Made by a program: the position numbers and the translations under genes. A stretch of 64,000 bases of DNA from Sipunculus nudus (lineage: Eukaryota; Annelida; Sipuncula; Golfingiida; Sipunculidae): assembly GCA_026874595.1 (NCBI GenBank), contig CM049306.1:97085642-97149641 (forward strand). Direction: 5' to 3'. The notes beneath the pieces are model-generated. The model was not told the origin of the DNA and searched no databases. It worked only from the letters and a program-made list of their open reading frames with translations. Positions within the stretch are counted from its first letter, which is position 1, and the number at the start of each line of letters is the position of its first letter. Positions 1-12,300 of the stretch are shown here, in pieces.

Positions 1-1326
1 ATCAGTACCTTAAATTTTGCCCAACTTTGACCATGGCACGTTTTTTTCCTGTAAGCACCATTGATTTAATTTTCACAGCATGTAAACATAAATAATTAGT
101 TTGTCTAAATCAGAAATTTGAAAATAAAAGCTTGAAAATTAAGCTAGTTATTGATTTTTTTTTCTGTAGTCACTTGCTTTGATTACAGATGCAGGGTCCC
201 ACTCCTAGTCACTGGAAGTCAGCTATGCCAGGGTTTCTGATTTGTTACAGTCACTGGGGGAGATCCCCTGCTGTGACAGGTATACAGTTATTCTCATATC
301 ACCACCCCAATCAACCCTCCCCCCTCGCAAACCCAACCCACCAAGTGTTGTGCAGTATTGTTATTGTTTTCACTGTATCTCCTTAATTGTAATGCTGTTT
401 CCACTCTGATATGCAAAAACTTTCCTTGATAAAATAATTCAAGGTGTAATCCAGAAGATGCAATGTTGTGTAATGTAGCATTTTTAAAGAAATCAATTTT
501 CTTTTAAATGATTTTAACAAATATAATTGAACCCATCAGTATGCTTAAATTATTATAAAATATGAAGCACATTATGGATAAATAAAAACACAGTTAAAAA
601 TTGTGAAAACTAAATCAAGTATTATTTTTAGATATTTATTGTTTTGCAGATTTAAAAGATATATTTTTGTGGTAAAAAATGAATAAACATTTGTATGCAT
701 GATGTGGTGTTATCTGACAAGATTGAGATTTATGATGATGCAATTAGGAATTATGAATCAACTTTTATATTCAGATATATATTTTAAATTGGAAATGTAT
801 AGAAAGATAAACTTAAATTAAAAAATAATTGATGTGATAAAAAAAATGAGGATTTAATACAAACATTTGTTCATTATTTTCCTGCCTCAGCAGAATTTGA
901 GATCAGGCTTTTTTGCCCTGTTTTATGTTGTTAATTAGCTATATTTCAACTGTATACATTTCATAAAAAAATACATATATATTTAATAATATATATTATA
1001 CAAAAAAATAGATTCAATTGAAAAAATGTGTAAACTACTGAAATGTCAACAGTTAATCGAAAAAACCAACTAATGATCATGGTAATAGTACAGATCATTT
1101 GTTCACAAACTGCTCACATGCTTTAGTTTCAACATTAGGAAATGCATGGTTAGGTCACAAAATATTTTTTGCAACAATTTCTTGCTCATCAATACAAACC
1201 AATCATATAAACCAACCATGGCCTTTATTACCTCTTCCTCTTACACTTCATCTCCATTTGATATTATTTTAGATTATTACCTTCAAGGTTAACGTCAGCT
1301 GAGCACAGTGACCCATAGGTCCCTTG
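1..1326 (+). mobile_element. Family A (HINE-like) element, 3' portion
   Basis: The right end has the family-A terminus: a GTCAGCTGAGC arm near 1295, the short hairpin GACCCATAGGTC, then CTTG (1323-1326) followed by T. The left end runs off the window. Almost the whole stretch recurs in reverse orientation at about 33670-34962, and in a shortened form at about 11410-12221. No convincing coding sequence is seen. The short open frame at 189-386 lies wholly in the repeat. Confidence 0.7.
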
Positions 1327-1473
1327 TTTTTTCATGGAACTTCCTCTGAATCCCAGTTATTTTGTAGATTTATATTTAAATTTCATATCTGAAAACCTGT
1401 AAGATGTTTATTTAACTTATAATCTTGTAATAAATATGACATGCATGTATGTTGTAACATCTGTTAATTTCAG

Positions 1474-1580
1474 TGAGAGGAACCAAAACAGATATATGCT
1501 ATCTCATTGGATGGATATTCTGTGTAGTCCGGCGGCAGCCAAGATGACATCATGACATCTGAATCTATTTTCTTACACAG
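1474..1580 (+). other. Exon-like segment of unknown gene
   Basis: The stretch is bounded by a good 3' splice site (ttaatttcag) and a good 5' splice site (ACACAG|gtaaaa). One frame reads 26 residues from 1475 and ends at TGA 1553. It could be the terminal coding exon of a gene starting upstream of the window, a non-coding exon, or chance. No homology is recognised. Confidence 0.3.
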
Positions 1581-2472
1581 GTAAAATATTTTAAAATTTT
1601 CAAGTACAATGCATAATACATGGAATGCCTCATGAATTATGAAGATTGAAGTGCCATTGAAGGTTTATAAATGTTTACCGTTTATATTTATTAGAGTATC
1701 TTTTCAGTACATTACAGGCAATTGCTTTCTCAGCATTTGTTGTATCTTTACTAAATTTTCAGCAGTTTCTTTTGAGAAGTTTTGCTTGAGGTTAAGGGAA
1801 ATCTTTACAAACTAAAAATAAATATTCAACATGTTTGACTTCTGAAACATTCCTCTAAGCAGTCCGGGAAAAAAATTATTTTTCAAGGTAAAAAAGTCAA
1901 AAAATTTCATGAAACGTTAGGGAACTGGTTTTGGAAGTCAGGGAATTTTAATTTTAATGGCTATGGCAATCACATTTAGATTTCAGATTGAAAGAGTCTC
2001 TTATCAAAATGGGTTAAGTTTTCAGATTAAATCTTCTTTCTTTTTAATTTTTGTATAAAAATCCAAGGTTGATGCAGAGTAGGTTTACATAGCATATAAA
2101 GAAACAATTCTGGTTCTGAGCAGTTATATAAAAAAAAGCAGGATCTGATGAATGATTCTGATGATCCATACATTTTTCCAATGAAGTTTGCTGTAAAATG
2201 ACTTATCTTTTACATACTTAAAAATTCTGCATGATGATATACCCTTGAAAACCAACTGAAAGCCAGGCATTAGTCAGGGAATTTTATTAGGGTTAGCTGC
2301 TGGCAACCCTGTGAAAATCAGTCCATTTGAATGAATTCTAGTGCCAATTTTAGTGCACTTTAGTGGGCATCTAGAGCAGTACGCTCTTTACACAGCCCTT
2401 TACCTATAGGCCTACTACCTATATCGTAAGTGCTGTTTGTTCTGACCTTGTATCCTGAATTTCTAGACAGGG

Positions 2473-2793
2473 GAAGACTGTATTTTGGTCCAATCAGATG
2501 AGACCCTGTGCTGGAAGACAACAGTTTACCAGCAAAGCGAGAAATACACGGAGCTAATGTTGTTCATTTGAGTGACAGCTCATCACCCCAACAACAGTAC
2601 CATTTGAACAGGCCACAGGCTCAGAGAGAATGGCCCCACTCATGGTTTCTGGGTGGAGCCTGATGCCTGTCGAGTGTTTGTTGACCGGCATTTGGTTGGC
2701 TGCTGGTCACATCAGCAGTTTTTTCAGCAGACAGGCCACCTGGTGTTTAAGTGCATCAAAAACGGTCAAAGCAGGCAGCAGGAAAATCAGTAG
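2473..2793 (+). pseudogene. Coding-like stretch with two in-frame TGA codons
   Basis: A single frame starting at 2473 looks protein-like for 106 codons. It includes GFWVEPDACRVFVDRHLVG and a run HQQFFQQTGHLVFKCIKNG. TGA interrupts it at 2569 and 2605, and it ends at TAG 2791. An AG precedes it at 2469-2470 (ctagacag). It may be a decayed exon, two exons separated by a very small intron, or a 3' UTR. The family is not recognised, and its link to the downstream Roco gene is unproven. Confidence 0.35.
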
Positions 2794-2907
2794 CTTCTTT
2801 AGAAGCGCAAGATTTCTGCTGCCTCGAGAGGGTACTTAGAGCAGTTTTACTACACTATTGTGGCAGACTTCACTTGTTGGTAGCTGCTCAAAATTATCCT
2901 GATTAAA

Positions 2908-2913
2908 AATAAA
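2908..2913 (+). terminator. Candidate polyadenylation signal AATAAA
   Basis: AATAAA lies about 115 bases after the last stop of the exon-like stretch. It would fit the 3' end of a gene entering from the left, but such hexamers are frequent in AT-rich DNA. Confidence 0.2.
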
Positions 2914-3580
2914 GTTTTCGGAACTGGTGTTCACCTTTTAAAGTTTATTGTAAACATTTATTTAAAAATGGCATATATTTTATTTAGTGTGTCATATATT
3001 GTGATATTTACTATAACTGTATCCTCAAAAACAAAGTTTTGCGGATACTGTTTGTGACCAGGTTCTGCTGCTGGCGCTGCCGCCATATTCATTTCCGGAG
3101 AACTCCTCAGAGTCTACTGGACCGATTTGTCCGAAACTTAACCCAATTATCAGGTCACAAGTGAACTGGTGCCTAACCATTTGGCGTTGACCTCTGACCT
3201 TTACTCTATGCAGTGTGTCCATCTGTGTGTCTGTGTTTACACATTAAACTACATATCTTCGGACTCTTTTGACCGATCAGGCTGAAATTTTGCACAAGTG
3301 TAGCTTTTGGATAGCTTGATATCCTCCTTGCGTCTGTGTTCACACATTAAACTGCATCTTCAGACTCATTTACTGATCAGGCTGAAATTTTGCACCAGTG
3401 TAGGTTTGGATAGCTTTATATCATACAATTAACTGGTGGCGCCACCTGCAACAATATTTTGTGCAGTGTCAATCTGTTCATCTGCCTTGGGTTAAAATCA
3501 CATATCTCTGTAGTGGTGTGACTAATTTGCCTGAAGTTTGGCATGCGATTATATCCTAAATAGCTTCCTTGATTAAATGA

Positions 3581-3596
3581 CTGGTGGCTCCATCTT
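3581..3596 (+). repeat. Target-site duplication of LINE, left copy
   Basis: ctggtggctccatctt differs by one base from the right copy at 5377-5392. It marks the insertion point of the LINE within a family-B palindrome. Confidence 0.7.
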
Positions 3597-5376
3597 TTTT
3601 TTTTTTTTTAATTCCATAAATCATCTTACAAAAAGGAAACTAATATAACAGTACAATAAAATCACAAAGCGACTTACAACAAAAAATATGACAATACAAT
3701 ACAAGCGAAACACAAGTGACACAGCAAAGTAGTACGTAGAATAAGGAAAGAGTCATACTTAAGAGATAAATGCTACGTGAAACAAAGTACATGAAATAAT
3801 ACATGATACGTATATTGTCAAACTTACAGTAAGAACAGAATGTCTCTTGCACAAGTATATTAGTATAAATTTAAAAATAAACATCAGCTTGTTTAAATTT
3901 TGTTCATGGTTGCATGAAGATGATCTCAGGGTGGAGGAAGAGGGGTTATCATGATTTAAAAAAAAAAACCAAGAGAGAGAGAAGAAAGAAATGATTGGGG
4001 GGAGGGGGGAATTCTTAGAGGTTGTTGTCTGTGTCAGATAGTTTGAATGATTCTCAACTGCTAAGTTGAGGTTTCAGAAACATTTCATCCCACTTTTTAT
4101 AATGTAGGGATATGTTACCATTCTTATAAGCAATATTTCTTCTATGGTATAGATCTGTTTGACATATGATTGGTAATTGATGAAATTTGGCATAATATCT
4201 GTACATTTACTCACATATATAAATCGTTTAACTAACAGTGTGAGGGTGTTTAACAGAGGATTGTTGTTGTAGCTGAAGATAACAGACTTCATACTGAAGC
4301 TACTTTCAGGTATTATAATATGTAAATTTGCAAGCCATTTTTTAATTGTGATAATATGGTCTGTGTTACACAGCAACTATAAAATATATGCACAAGAGTT
4401 TCCTTCTCTTTTTTACAGAGTTAGCAGAGCTCACTATCAGCTTTACCTATATATCCTATATAAAAAAGGGTTGAGAGTTATATTTCTGTGAATTATTTTC
4501 AACTGAAACATTCTTAATACTTCTGATACTGTGGTTCTTTTTATGTTCTTGAAGGCTTCAAATACTAAATCTTGACAATCACATTGCATTTCTTTAGACC
4601 ACTTTTCAATAGCCTTCTTAGGTTCTGTACAGACTGCTAGAATTAAATTATTATAAACCTTTTGTGTAACTTTCTTGATGTTCATTATTGTTTCAACTTT
4701 TGGTTTATATGAACTGTAGTTATCCATGTTTATACATGTTTTCACAGTTTATTTTCCAAAATAGCTCGGATAGCATCGATTAAACACATATTCTGCATTT
4801 TGTCAAATTTTGCTTTTTTACTGTCTACAAGTTCTGCACGTGACTGGAATATATACTTTTTACCATTATATTTTAAAACATCATACAATTTTGTTACACC
4901 TGCATTATATAATTCTTTATTATACACCGTTGTTTTATCTATTTTGATATGAGAGTTGAAAAATAACTCTTGGCTTAAAATTTCGTCAGGAGTATATACA
5001 TTTTTGAAATTGTATTTGCACCATGCATTATAAACATCTCTCCAAAATGGATTGCTTGTTTTATCAAATTTGCCTGTATCACATGACTTAAGGTTACATT
5101 TGAATAGGTAAGAGCACAGTCTCTTAAATTGTAAATTAATAATTTGCCTCCAACCTTCATCCAAGGGGCCTGACAAGAAACGCTTTACCCAAGAAATTTT
5201 TAAAGAATCAAATTTAGATTTCAAATGTACCATATCTAGTCCCCCTTTTTCTGCTGGTGCTATAAGAGTAGTTCGTTTTATCCTGTCTTGTTTTCCCATA
5301 TAAATTTCCAAAGTAAGGCTTCAATATCATTTATATAAGCTGAGGATGGATTTGGTAACACTTGCAGTGCATACAT
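3597..5376 (-). mobile_element. 5'-truncated L1/Tx1-like LINE, ORF2 3' end
   Basis: On the minus strand three broken frames continue one another (5311-4742, 4745-4443, 4376-4074). They read like the region after reverse transcriptase in L1-type ORF2: RIKRTTLIAPAEKGGLDMVH, then a W-rich stretch, then a C-terminal part with INYQSYVKQIYTIEEIL. Frameshifts and stops make it dead. The insertion ends in a poly-A tail (poly-T on +, about 3595-3611). It is flanked by near-identical 16-bp copies of ctggtggc(t/g)ccatctt at 3581-3596 and 5377-5392, a target-site duplication inside the family-B core. The catalytic RT and endonuclease parts are absent. Confidence 0.8.
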
Positions 5377-5392
5377 CTGGTGGCGCCATCTT
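5377..5392 (+). repeat. Target-site duplication of LINE, right copy
   Basis: ctggtggcgccatctt is the partner of 3581-3596. Confidence 0.7.
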
Positions 5393-6122
5393 CATTCATG
5401 TTCACACTGTTCCATGCTAATATCTTTGGACTGGTTCGATGTATCTTCCTGAAATTTTGCATGTGTTTAGATCTCACAATTCTTATTTATCATTTAAGAA
5501 ACTGGTGGCGCCACCTGCAAATATTTTTGCACAGCATCCATCTGTTCGTTTGCCTTGAGTTTAAATCACTCTGTCTCATATCTCGGCAGTGGTTTGACAT
5601 ATTCACCTGAAATTTGGCATGCTTATACATTCTGGATAGCTTTCTTGATTTTACGACAGGTGACGCCACCTTCATTCACGTTCACTCTGCAGCCATCCAT
5701 GCTTATATCTCCTGACATGTTTGATGTATCTTCCTGATATTTTGCATGTGTTTTGATCTCACATAGCTCTATATCATACAAGAAACTGGTGGCACCACCT
5801 GCAACCATTTTTGCACAGCGTCCATCTGTTTGTCTGCTATGGGATAAAATCACCTAAATCTCGGCAGTGGTTTGACTTATCCATCTGAAATTTTGCATGT
5901 GTATGCATCTTGGATAGTTTCTCTTTCAAATAATAGGTGGCACCACCTACAATCATGTTTACGTGGCAAACATCCATGTTTATATGTAACACATCTCACT
6001 CTATTTCCCCTTGCCACTCAATCCATGCCTCACTTCACCCATACTACTCTAATTTTGGCGGATACACAAAGTCGCTTGTCGACTACCTATATTCTAGTTT
6101 ACTGATGGCATGTTAATGCATT

Positions 6123-6204
6123 GTGACATACACTGTAATTTGCAGTTGGTGTGATCATGTACTGTGATGTACTTTGTAATCTGCAGATGGCGTGTCCATG
6201 TACT
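6123..6204 (+). repeat. 41-bp tandem duplication over a 3' splice site
   Basis: Units 6123-6163 and 6164-6204 agree at about 32 of 41 positions. Both contain a tgtaat(t/c)tgcag acceptor. The second unit holds the acceptor used by the P-loop exon (AG at 6185-6186). The first offers a decoy acceptor at about 6144. Confidence 0.7.
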
Positions 6205-6326
6205 GGGGGCTTCTGGTGCAGGAAAGACCAGTCTGATCCAGACACTGGTGAACAACAATGTACATCAACCTCCCCAGCCAACCGAGGGCATCCGGACATA
6301 CACATGGCAACCATTCAAACAGTCAG
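6187..6326 (+). CDS. Roco exon a: Roc P-loop
   Basis: It encodes WRVHVLGASGAGKTSLIQTL and then PTEGIRTYTWQPFKQS. The GxxxxGKT nucleotide-binding loop is intact. The acceptor is tttgtaatctgcag|A, entering at the last base of a codon. The donor is AGTCAG|gtatat, leaving one base (phase 1). The last 36 bases plus the donor are the founder unit of the 70-bp minisatellite that follows. Confidence 0.85.
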
Positions 6327-9300
6327 GTATATTGAAATCTTTATAATCTGTTATTATACGTCCAGACATACACATGGCAACCATTCAAACAGTCAGGTAT
6401 ATTGAAATCTTTATAATCTGTTATTATACATCCAGACATACACATGGCAACCATTCAAACAGTCAGGTATATTGAAATCTTTATAATCTGTTATTATACA
6501 TCCAGACATACACATGGCAACCATTCAAACAGTCAGGTATATTGAAATCTTTATAATCTGTTATTATACATCCAGACATACACATGGCAACCATTCAAAC
6601 AGTCAGGTATATTGAAATCTTTATAATCTGTTATTATACATCCAGACATACACATGGCAACCATTCAAACAGTCAGGTATATTGAAATCTTTATAATCTG
6701 TTATTATACATCCAGTTATACACATGGCAACCATTCAAACAGTCAGGTATATTGAAATCTTTATAATCAGTTATTATACATCCAGACATACACATGGCAA
6801 CCATTCAAACAGTCAGGTATATTGAAATCTTTATAAGCTGTTATTATACATCCAGACATACACATGGCAACCATTCAAACAGTCAGGTATATTGAAATCT
6901 TTATAATCTGTTATTATACATCCAGACATACACATGGCAACCATTCAAACAGTCAGGTATATTGAAATCTTTATAATCTGTTATTATACATCCTGACATA
7001 CACATGGCAACCATTCAAACAGTCAGGTATATTGAAATCTTTATAATCTGTTATTATACATCCAGACATACACATGGCAACCATTCAAACAGTCAGGTAT
7101 ATTGAAATCTTTATAATCTGTTATTATACATCCAGACATACACATGGCAACCATTCAAACAGTCAGGTATATTGAAATCTTTATAATCTGTTATTATACA
7201 TCCAGACATACACATGGCAACCATTCAAACAGTCAGGTATATTGAAATCTTTATAATCTGTTATTATACATCCAGACATACACATGGCAACCATTCAAAC
7301 AGTCAGGTATATTGAAATCTTTATAATCTGTTATTATACATCCAGACATACACATGGCAACCATTCAAACAGTCAGGTATATTGAAATCTTTATAATCTG
7401 TTATTATACATCCAGACATACACATGGCAACCATTCAAACAGTCAGGTATATTGAAATCTTTATAATCTGTTATTATACATCCAGACATACACATGGCAA
7501 CCATTCAAACAGTCAGGTATATTGAAATCTTTATAATCTGTTATTATACATCCAGACATACACATGGCAACCATTCAAACAGTCAGGTATTTTGAAATCT
7601 TTATAATCTGTTATTATACATCCAGACATACACATGGCAACCATTCAAACAGTCAGGTATATTGAAATCTTTATAATCTGTTATTATACATCCAGACATA
7701 CACATGGCAACCATTCAAACAGTCAGGTATATTGAAATCTTTATAATCTGTTATTATACATCCAGTTATACACATGGCAACCATTCAAACAGTCAGGTAT
7801 ATTGAAATCTTTATAATCTGTTATTATACATCCAGACATACACATGGCAACCATTCAAACAGTCAGGTATATTGAAATCTTTATAATCTGTTATTATACA
7901 TCCAGACATACACATGGCAACCATTCAAACAGTCAGGTATATTGAAATCTTTATAATCTGTTATTATACATCCAGACATACACATGGCAACCATTCAAAC
8001 AGTCAGGTATATTGAAATCTTTATAATCTGTTATTATACATCCTGACATACACATGGCAACCATTCAAACAGTCAGGTATATTGAAATCTTTATAATCTG
8101 TTATTATACATCCAGACATACACATGGCAACCATTCAAACAGTCAGGTATATTGAAATCTTTATAATCTGTTATTATACATCCAGACATACACATGGCAA
8201 CCATTCAAACAGTCAGGTATATTGAAATCTTTATAATCTGTTATTATACATCCAGACATACACATGGCAACCATTCAAACAGTCAGGTATATTGAAATCT
8301 TTATAATCTGTTATTATACATCCAGACATACACATGGCAACCATTCAAACAGTCAGGTATATTGAAATCTTTATAATCTGTTATTATACATCCAGACATA
8401 CACATGGCAACCATTCAAACAGTCAGGTATATTGAAATCTTTATAATCTGTTATTATACATCCAGACATACACATGGCAACCATTCAAACAGTCAGGTAT
8501 ATTGAAATCTTTATAATCTGTTATTATACATCCAGACATACACATGGCAACCATTCAAACAGTCAGGTATTTTGAAATCTTTATAATCTGTTATTATACA
8601 TCCAGACATACACATGGCAACCATTCAAACAGTCAGGTATATTGAAATCTTTATAATCTGTTATTATACATCCAGACATACACATGGCAACCATTCAAAC
8701 AGTCAGGTATATTGAAATCTTTATAATCTGTTATTATACATCCAGTTATACACATGGCAACCATTCAAACAGTCAGGTATATTGAAATCTTTATAATCTG
8801 TTATTATACATCCAGACATACACATGGCAACCATTCAAACAGTCAGGTATATTGAAATCTTTATAATCTGTTATTATACATCCAGACATACACATGGCAA
8901 CCATTCAAACAGTCAGGTATATTGAAATCTTTATAATCTGTTATTATACATCCAGACATACACATGGCAACCATTCAAACAGTCAGGTATATTGAAATCT
9001 TTATAATCTGTTATTATACATCCTGACATACACATGGCAACCATTCAAACAGTCAGGTATATTGAAATCTTTATAATCTGTTATTATACATCCAGACATA
9101 CACATGGCAACCATTCAAACAGTCAGGTATATTGAAATCTTTATAATCTGTTTAAAATATTATACATCAAAAAGTACAAAAAGAGAAAGAAAGGTGATTT
9201 GTAAAGGAAAATAATTGAATGAGATATGTGCAAAAAAGGAAAATCCTGCTTAAATAACACTGACAGATCAACAAACATCCTGCTTTTTAGAGTTATTGAA

Positions 9301-12300
9301 ATGTTTCCATGCTTTTTCATCAAACTTTCTGCATCTATATGAGAAATACACTAAACCAGGGGAAACGAATAAGCAGACAGTTGTAGTGATAGGAAATGTA
9401 TTGTTTAAATTCTTAAATTCCAGGACTTTAATGACACAATATATTAAAATTTCCTTGACATTATTATAGTAATGAGCTTTCCAAATTTAGATAGATGTTT
9501 ATAGAAATAATTTTAATTGTGGTATATTAACCTGTGATCTAACAATTATACATCTCTGATCTTATGGATAAAATCTTTAACTATAAAGTCTGTATCCAGA
9601 TTTGGTCTCTTTGTGAAAAGTCTGTTATACTGTTGCCCACCAGGAATGTTCCTATTCTCCCAGTGACTTACATTTAATCCACCCTGGCTAACACATTGCT
9701 TTTGTATAATTATTTATAGCAATTTATGCACAAGATTGTAATATGAACAAATCCTCACAACACTTTTACCGTGTAACTTTTAAATAGACAAAATTTTAAA
9801 TTTGGATTGCATTTGTAGATGTCTCCAAGGAAGGCTCAGTCAGTGAGGCAATGAGAGAGTTGACCTTTGAACTTTGGGACATGACAGGCAGAGAGGTATG
9901 TCCAAGACCATGCAGTCAAATACATGTAATATTTTAGGTGGCATTTTTATTTATTTAACTTTTGGTCAAGATAATGCTGTTTCTTGCTGGGATTTTTAAT
10001 CAGTTTTCCTTGTATTCAATAAATTAACCACCAGATATTGTGACCACTGGCAGGATCTGAATAAAAAGGTCATGTTTGGGATGGTCATCTGAGAAAGGTT
10101 GGACCGGCAAGCCAATATGGTCACACTGATTCACAAGTAAAAAATGTCATGTATAACTAACTGCCCAAAGGTCCCAATATCAATTCATCAGATAATTTTT
10201 AATCCTAAATGTGCTCATTTGTACAGCCAGCTTCTTTTCTGCCACTCTGAGAAAATGTTTATGATCAGTGCTTGATCAAAGCTAACAGCTTGAGCTCACC
10301 ATCAGTGAAGAGTTTGATCTATTGCCCTGTACTATGTTGATCTGTTGCCCAGTACTCTCTACCTATATTCCTTTATTTGAAGGTTTGTCTGGGAGTACAC
10401 CATGCCTTCCTGGCTCCCCGGGCTCTCAATATTGTAGTGTTCAACCTTCTGGATAGACACACCGTGGAGACTGTCAGACATTTCATTAGTTTAATCCAAT
10501 CAAAAGTGAGTATTTCTTTAAGAGTAACATAAGATTCAGTCATAAACATAGAAGCTTGATCATGAAGAAATGGTAAAATAATGAATTGGTATATTTATAA
10601 TATATATTTGAATGAATGCAATATTATTATAAATGTCCATGTTTTTTCCAGGCTGTTGGTGGTGCTCTGTTGTTGGTGGCCACCTGCCGTGACAAAGTGA
10701 TGAGTGAGGAGAGCTGGTCAAGGAGTAACCAGACGCTACTACAGGGCTTGAAGCATGATGAACAGTGCAACAGGGAGTGCTTAAAACAGGAAATAAAGAG
10801 ACTCAGGTCAGTCAGGTCTTTTAGGCTTCAGGAATCAGTGGCATTCAGAATAATGCATAACTGTGCTGAGTGAAGACAATCGAAGGATCCACAACAAAAT
10901 TTAATGCAGTCTTCCCTAGCCCATGTCCCACCCCTCTTCAAAGTTTGCAAGTGTACATTGGTGAAGTAACAGACAAACAAATAAGCAGACACAAAGGAAA
11001 ACATAATCTCCTTTAAGGAGGTTACAAAACATGCTGAATGTCAGGTCACTATTGTATAGTTTCTTGAGATAAAATGATTAGTGACTCACTAAAAGGGTTA
11101 TTTGATTAGAATCATTAGATTTAACTTTGATTACAATGACTTGTAGTTTGGAACTCAGATTTTCCACATTATTTTATATGTTTACAGATTTCTAATCCTA
11201 TTGCAGATACCATATAGTTGTAAGTTTTTAGCTCAGCTAACTATAAGTCATCTGAGCTATAGTGGTGGTCCATTGTCCATCGTCCATCTGTCTGTCCGTC
11301 CATTAGACTGGCACATTTTGAAACCGTTAGACCTACCAATCTAAAATTCAGCATACTGTTAGATGCCCCCAAGATCTCCTGCCAAACCAAAATTGGTTGA
11401 AATCTGAAATTTGAAAAATAAAAGCTTGAAAATTAAGCTAGTTATTGAAATTTTTCTTGAGGCTCTATTGTAGTCACTTGCTTTGTCCAGATGCAGGCAA
11501 CTCACTCCTGGTCACTGGAAGTCAGCTATGCCAGGGTTCCTGATCTGAAAGCAACTTATATATTCAGTTGTGTAATATTGCAGATGTTAAACTTTTAAAA
11601 AATTTGATATAATAAAAGAAATAAGAAATAATTGAAACTTCATATATTATCAGCCTTGTTTACCAGTCTTTCTGTCCTTTTTTAAATATTAAGTAATTGT
11701 GAATGAACTTTTTTTATCCTGTAAGCATCCTTGAATTAATACAGAGATGTTGTAACTCCCATTCCACCCCACCCCCTCCCTGTTACACACACCACCACCA
11801 CCAACTCCTTGCATCTGTGGACTAGGGACATCATTTATATTTCAACTGTATTCATTTTATCAAATAAAAAACACATATATTTAATAATATATATGTTTAA
11901 AAAAAATAGGTCTAATTGAACAAATGTTTAAACTTCTGAACTGTCAACAAATTATCAAAAAGAAAACCAATGATCATGGTAATAATATACATCTTATGGT
12001 CCCAAACTGCTCACGTGCTTCAATTAAACATTAGGAAATGCATGGTTTGGTCACAAAATATTATTTGCAACAATTTCTTACTCATCCATACAAACCAATC
12101 ATGTCAACCAGCCATGGCCTATATTACCTTTTCCTCTTAGACTTTATCTCCATTTGATATTATTTAAGATTTGAACTTCAAGGTCAACTTCAGCTTAGCA
12201 CAGTGACCCTTGGGACCCTTGTTTTTAAGAAATGATATGCTGTTTCTGTATTTTATTTCAGTGTTATCTGAATTATTTTACAATAATGTGGAGAGTGAAC

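Larger units (their letters stand above)
3019..6097 (+). mobile_element. Family B (HINE-like) element, split by a LINE
   Basis: The 5' end is a hairpin at 3019-3048 (GTATCC... paired with ...GGATAC, inner arms AAAAC/GTTTT). The core is made of alternating units of about 130 and 150 bp. Each carries a ctggtggcgccacc-like palindrome (exact copies at 3435 and 5514) and a 'ccatctgtttgtctg' motif. The 3' end has GCGGATACAC, a perfect hairpin AGTCGCTTGTCGACT (6070-6084), then CTAG (6094-6097) followed by T. It is non-coding. A LINE fragment interrupts it at 3597-5376. The architecture is that of Helitron/Helentron-derived non-autonomous elements; the class assignment is inference. Confidence 0.7.

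Noticed and set aside
2569-2607. TGA codons read as selenocysteine
   Set aside because: No selenoprotein family is recognisable and no SECIS element was identified. Decay or a wrong exon model is simpler.
6291-9150. CRISPR-like array
   Set aside because: Units are contiguous 70-bp repeats with no unique spacers, derived from the adjacent exon-intron boundary of a eukaryotic gene.
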